A stretch of 15,335 nt of DNA from Gammaproteobacteria bacterium (GTDB taxonomy: Bacteria; Pseudomonadota; Gammaproteobacteria; J044): assembly GCA_026995955.1 (NCBI GenBank), contig JALWNJ010000220.1, positions 1 through 15,335 of the forward strand, given 5' to 3'. The translations under genes and the position numbers were made by a program. Positions within the stretch are counted from its first letter, which is position 1. Each line of letters opens with the position of its first letter. Positions 15,285 through 15,335 of this stretch are shown one piece after another. The notes beneath the pieces are model-generated. The model searched no databases, was not told the origin of the DNA, and saw only the letters and a list, made by a program, of their open reading frames with translations.

Positions 15285-15335
15285 TGGTGCCGAAGGCCGG
15301 ACTCGAACCGGCACGGCTTTCGCCACTACCCCCTC
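15285..15335 (-). tRNA. tRNA-Leu, 3' part (probably anticodon GAG), cut by window edge
   Basis: On the minus strand the visible 51 nt begin at what should be the anticodon. GAG-GG is followed by the 3' anticodon stem GGTAG, a long variable arm with a GGC-GAAA-GCC hairpin, the T arm GCCGG-TTCGAGT-CCGGC, then the acceptor strand CTTCGGC, A73 and an encoded CCA. The long variable arm marks a class II tRNA (Leu, Ser or Tyr). The sequence closely resembles tRNA-Leu(GAG), which sits next to secG in E. coli (leuU). The anticodon is read from the very edge of the window, so the isoacceptor is less certain than the amino acid. Confidence 0.88.

Noticed and set aside
15034..15285. Minus-strand open frame (83 codons) between tRNA-Leu and nuoA
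   Set aside because: It runs through the terminator, both inverted repeats and the promoter, has no good ribosome-binding site and resembles no known protein.
1..15335. Search for mobile elements, CRISPR arrays, prophage, toxin-antitoxin or defence genes
   Set aside because: All coding space is taken by nuo genes, DUF2818 and rimP. I saw no direct-repeat array, transposase or terminal inverted repeats, although the tRNA 3' ends were checked as possible attachment sites.

Overview
This is a GC-rich chromosomal window. It carries one complete, uninterrupted operon for the 14-subunit proton-pumping NADH:quinone oxidoreductase (respiratory complex I), nuoA to nuoN, all on the minus strand and running from high to low coordinates. 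The gene order is the standard A-B-C-D-E-F-G-H-I-J-K-L-M-N. nuoC and nuoD are separate genes, unlike the fused nuoCD of E. coli. A small membrane-protein gene of the DUF2818 type follows nuoN. No gene on the plus strand can be supported.

Upstream end (right edge): the 3' part of a tRNA-Leu, probably anticodon GAG, is cut by the window edge and followed by an intrinsic terminator. A 193-bp gap then holds two inverted repeats and a good sigma-70-type promoter (TTGTAA, 17 bp, TAGACT) about 35 bp before nuoA. Core (15041 to 393): fifteen tightly packed genes. Most junctions overlap (TGATG, ATGA or TTGA) or are separated by 1 to 14 bp, which points to one polycistronic message and translational coupling. 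Downstream end (left edge): a near-consensus promoter (TTGAAA, 17 bp, TATAAT), an initiator tRNA-fMet, its terminator, a second terminator-like leader hairpin, a 16-bp perfect palindrome, and the first 36 codons of rimP.

The flanks suggest the lineage. tRNA-Leu(GAG) on one side (next to secG in many gammaproteobacteria) and tRNA-fMet followed by rimP (then nusA-infB) on the other are a conserved gammaproteobacterial neighbourhood, here with the nuo operon between them. The high GC content, the split nuoC/nuoD, the short NuoG and the DUF2818 gene fit a GC-rich gammaproteobacterium, perhaps of the Chromatiales/Ectothiorhodospiraceae kind. That placement is inference.

Functionally, NuoE/F/G form the NADH-oxidising module (FMN and Fe-S clusters), NuoB/C/D/I carry electrons to quinone, and NuoA/H/J/K/L/M/N form the membrane proton-pumping arm. 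The Fe-S ligands and key membrane Glu/Lys residues expected for a working enzyme are present, except that cluster N7 in NuoG is reduced to two of four cysteines. I see no mobile element, CRISPR array, prophage or defence system and no evidence for a new multi-gene system. The points worth a second look are regulatory (the rimP leader, the nuo promoter region, the lack of a terminator after nuo) and a few protein details.
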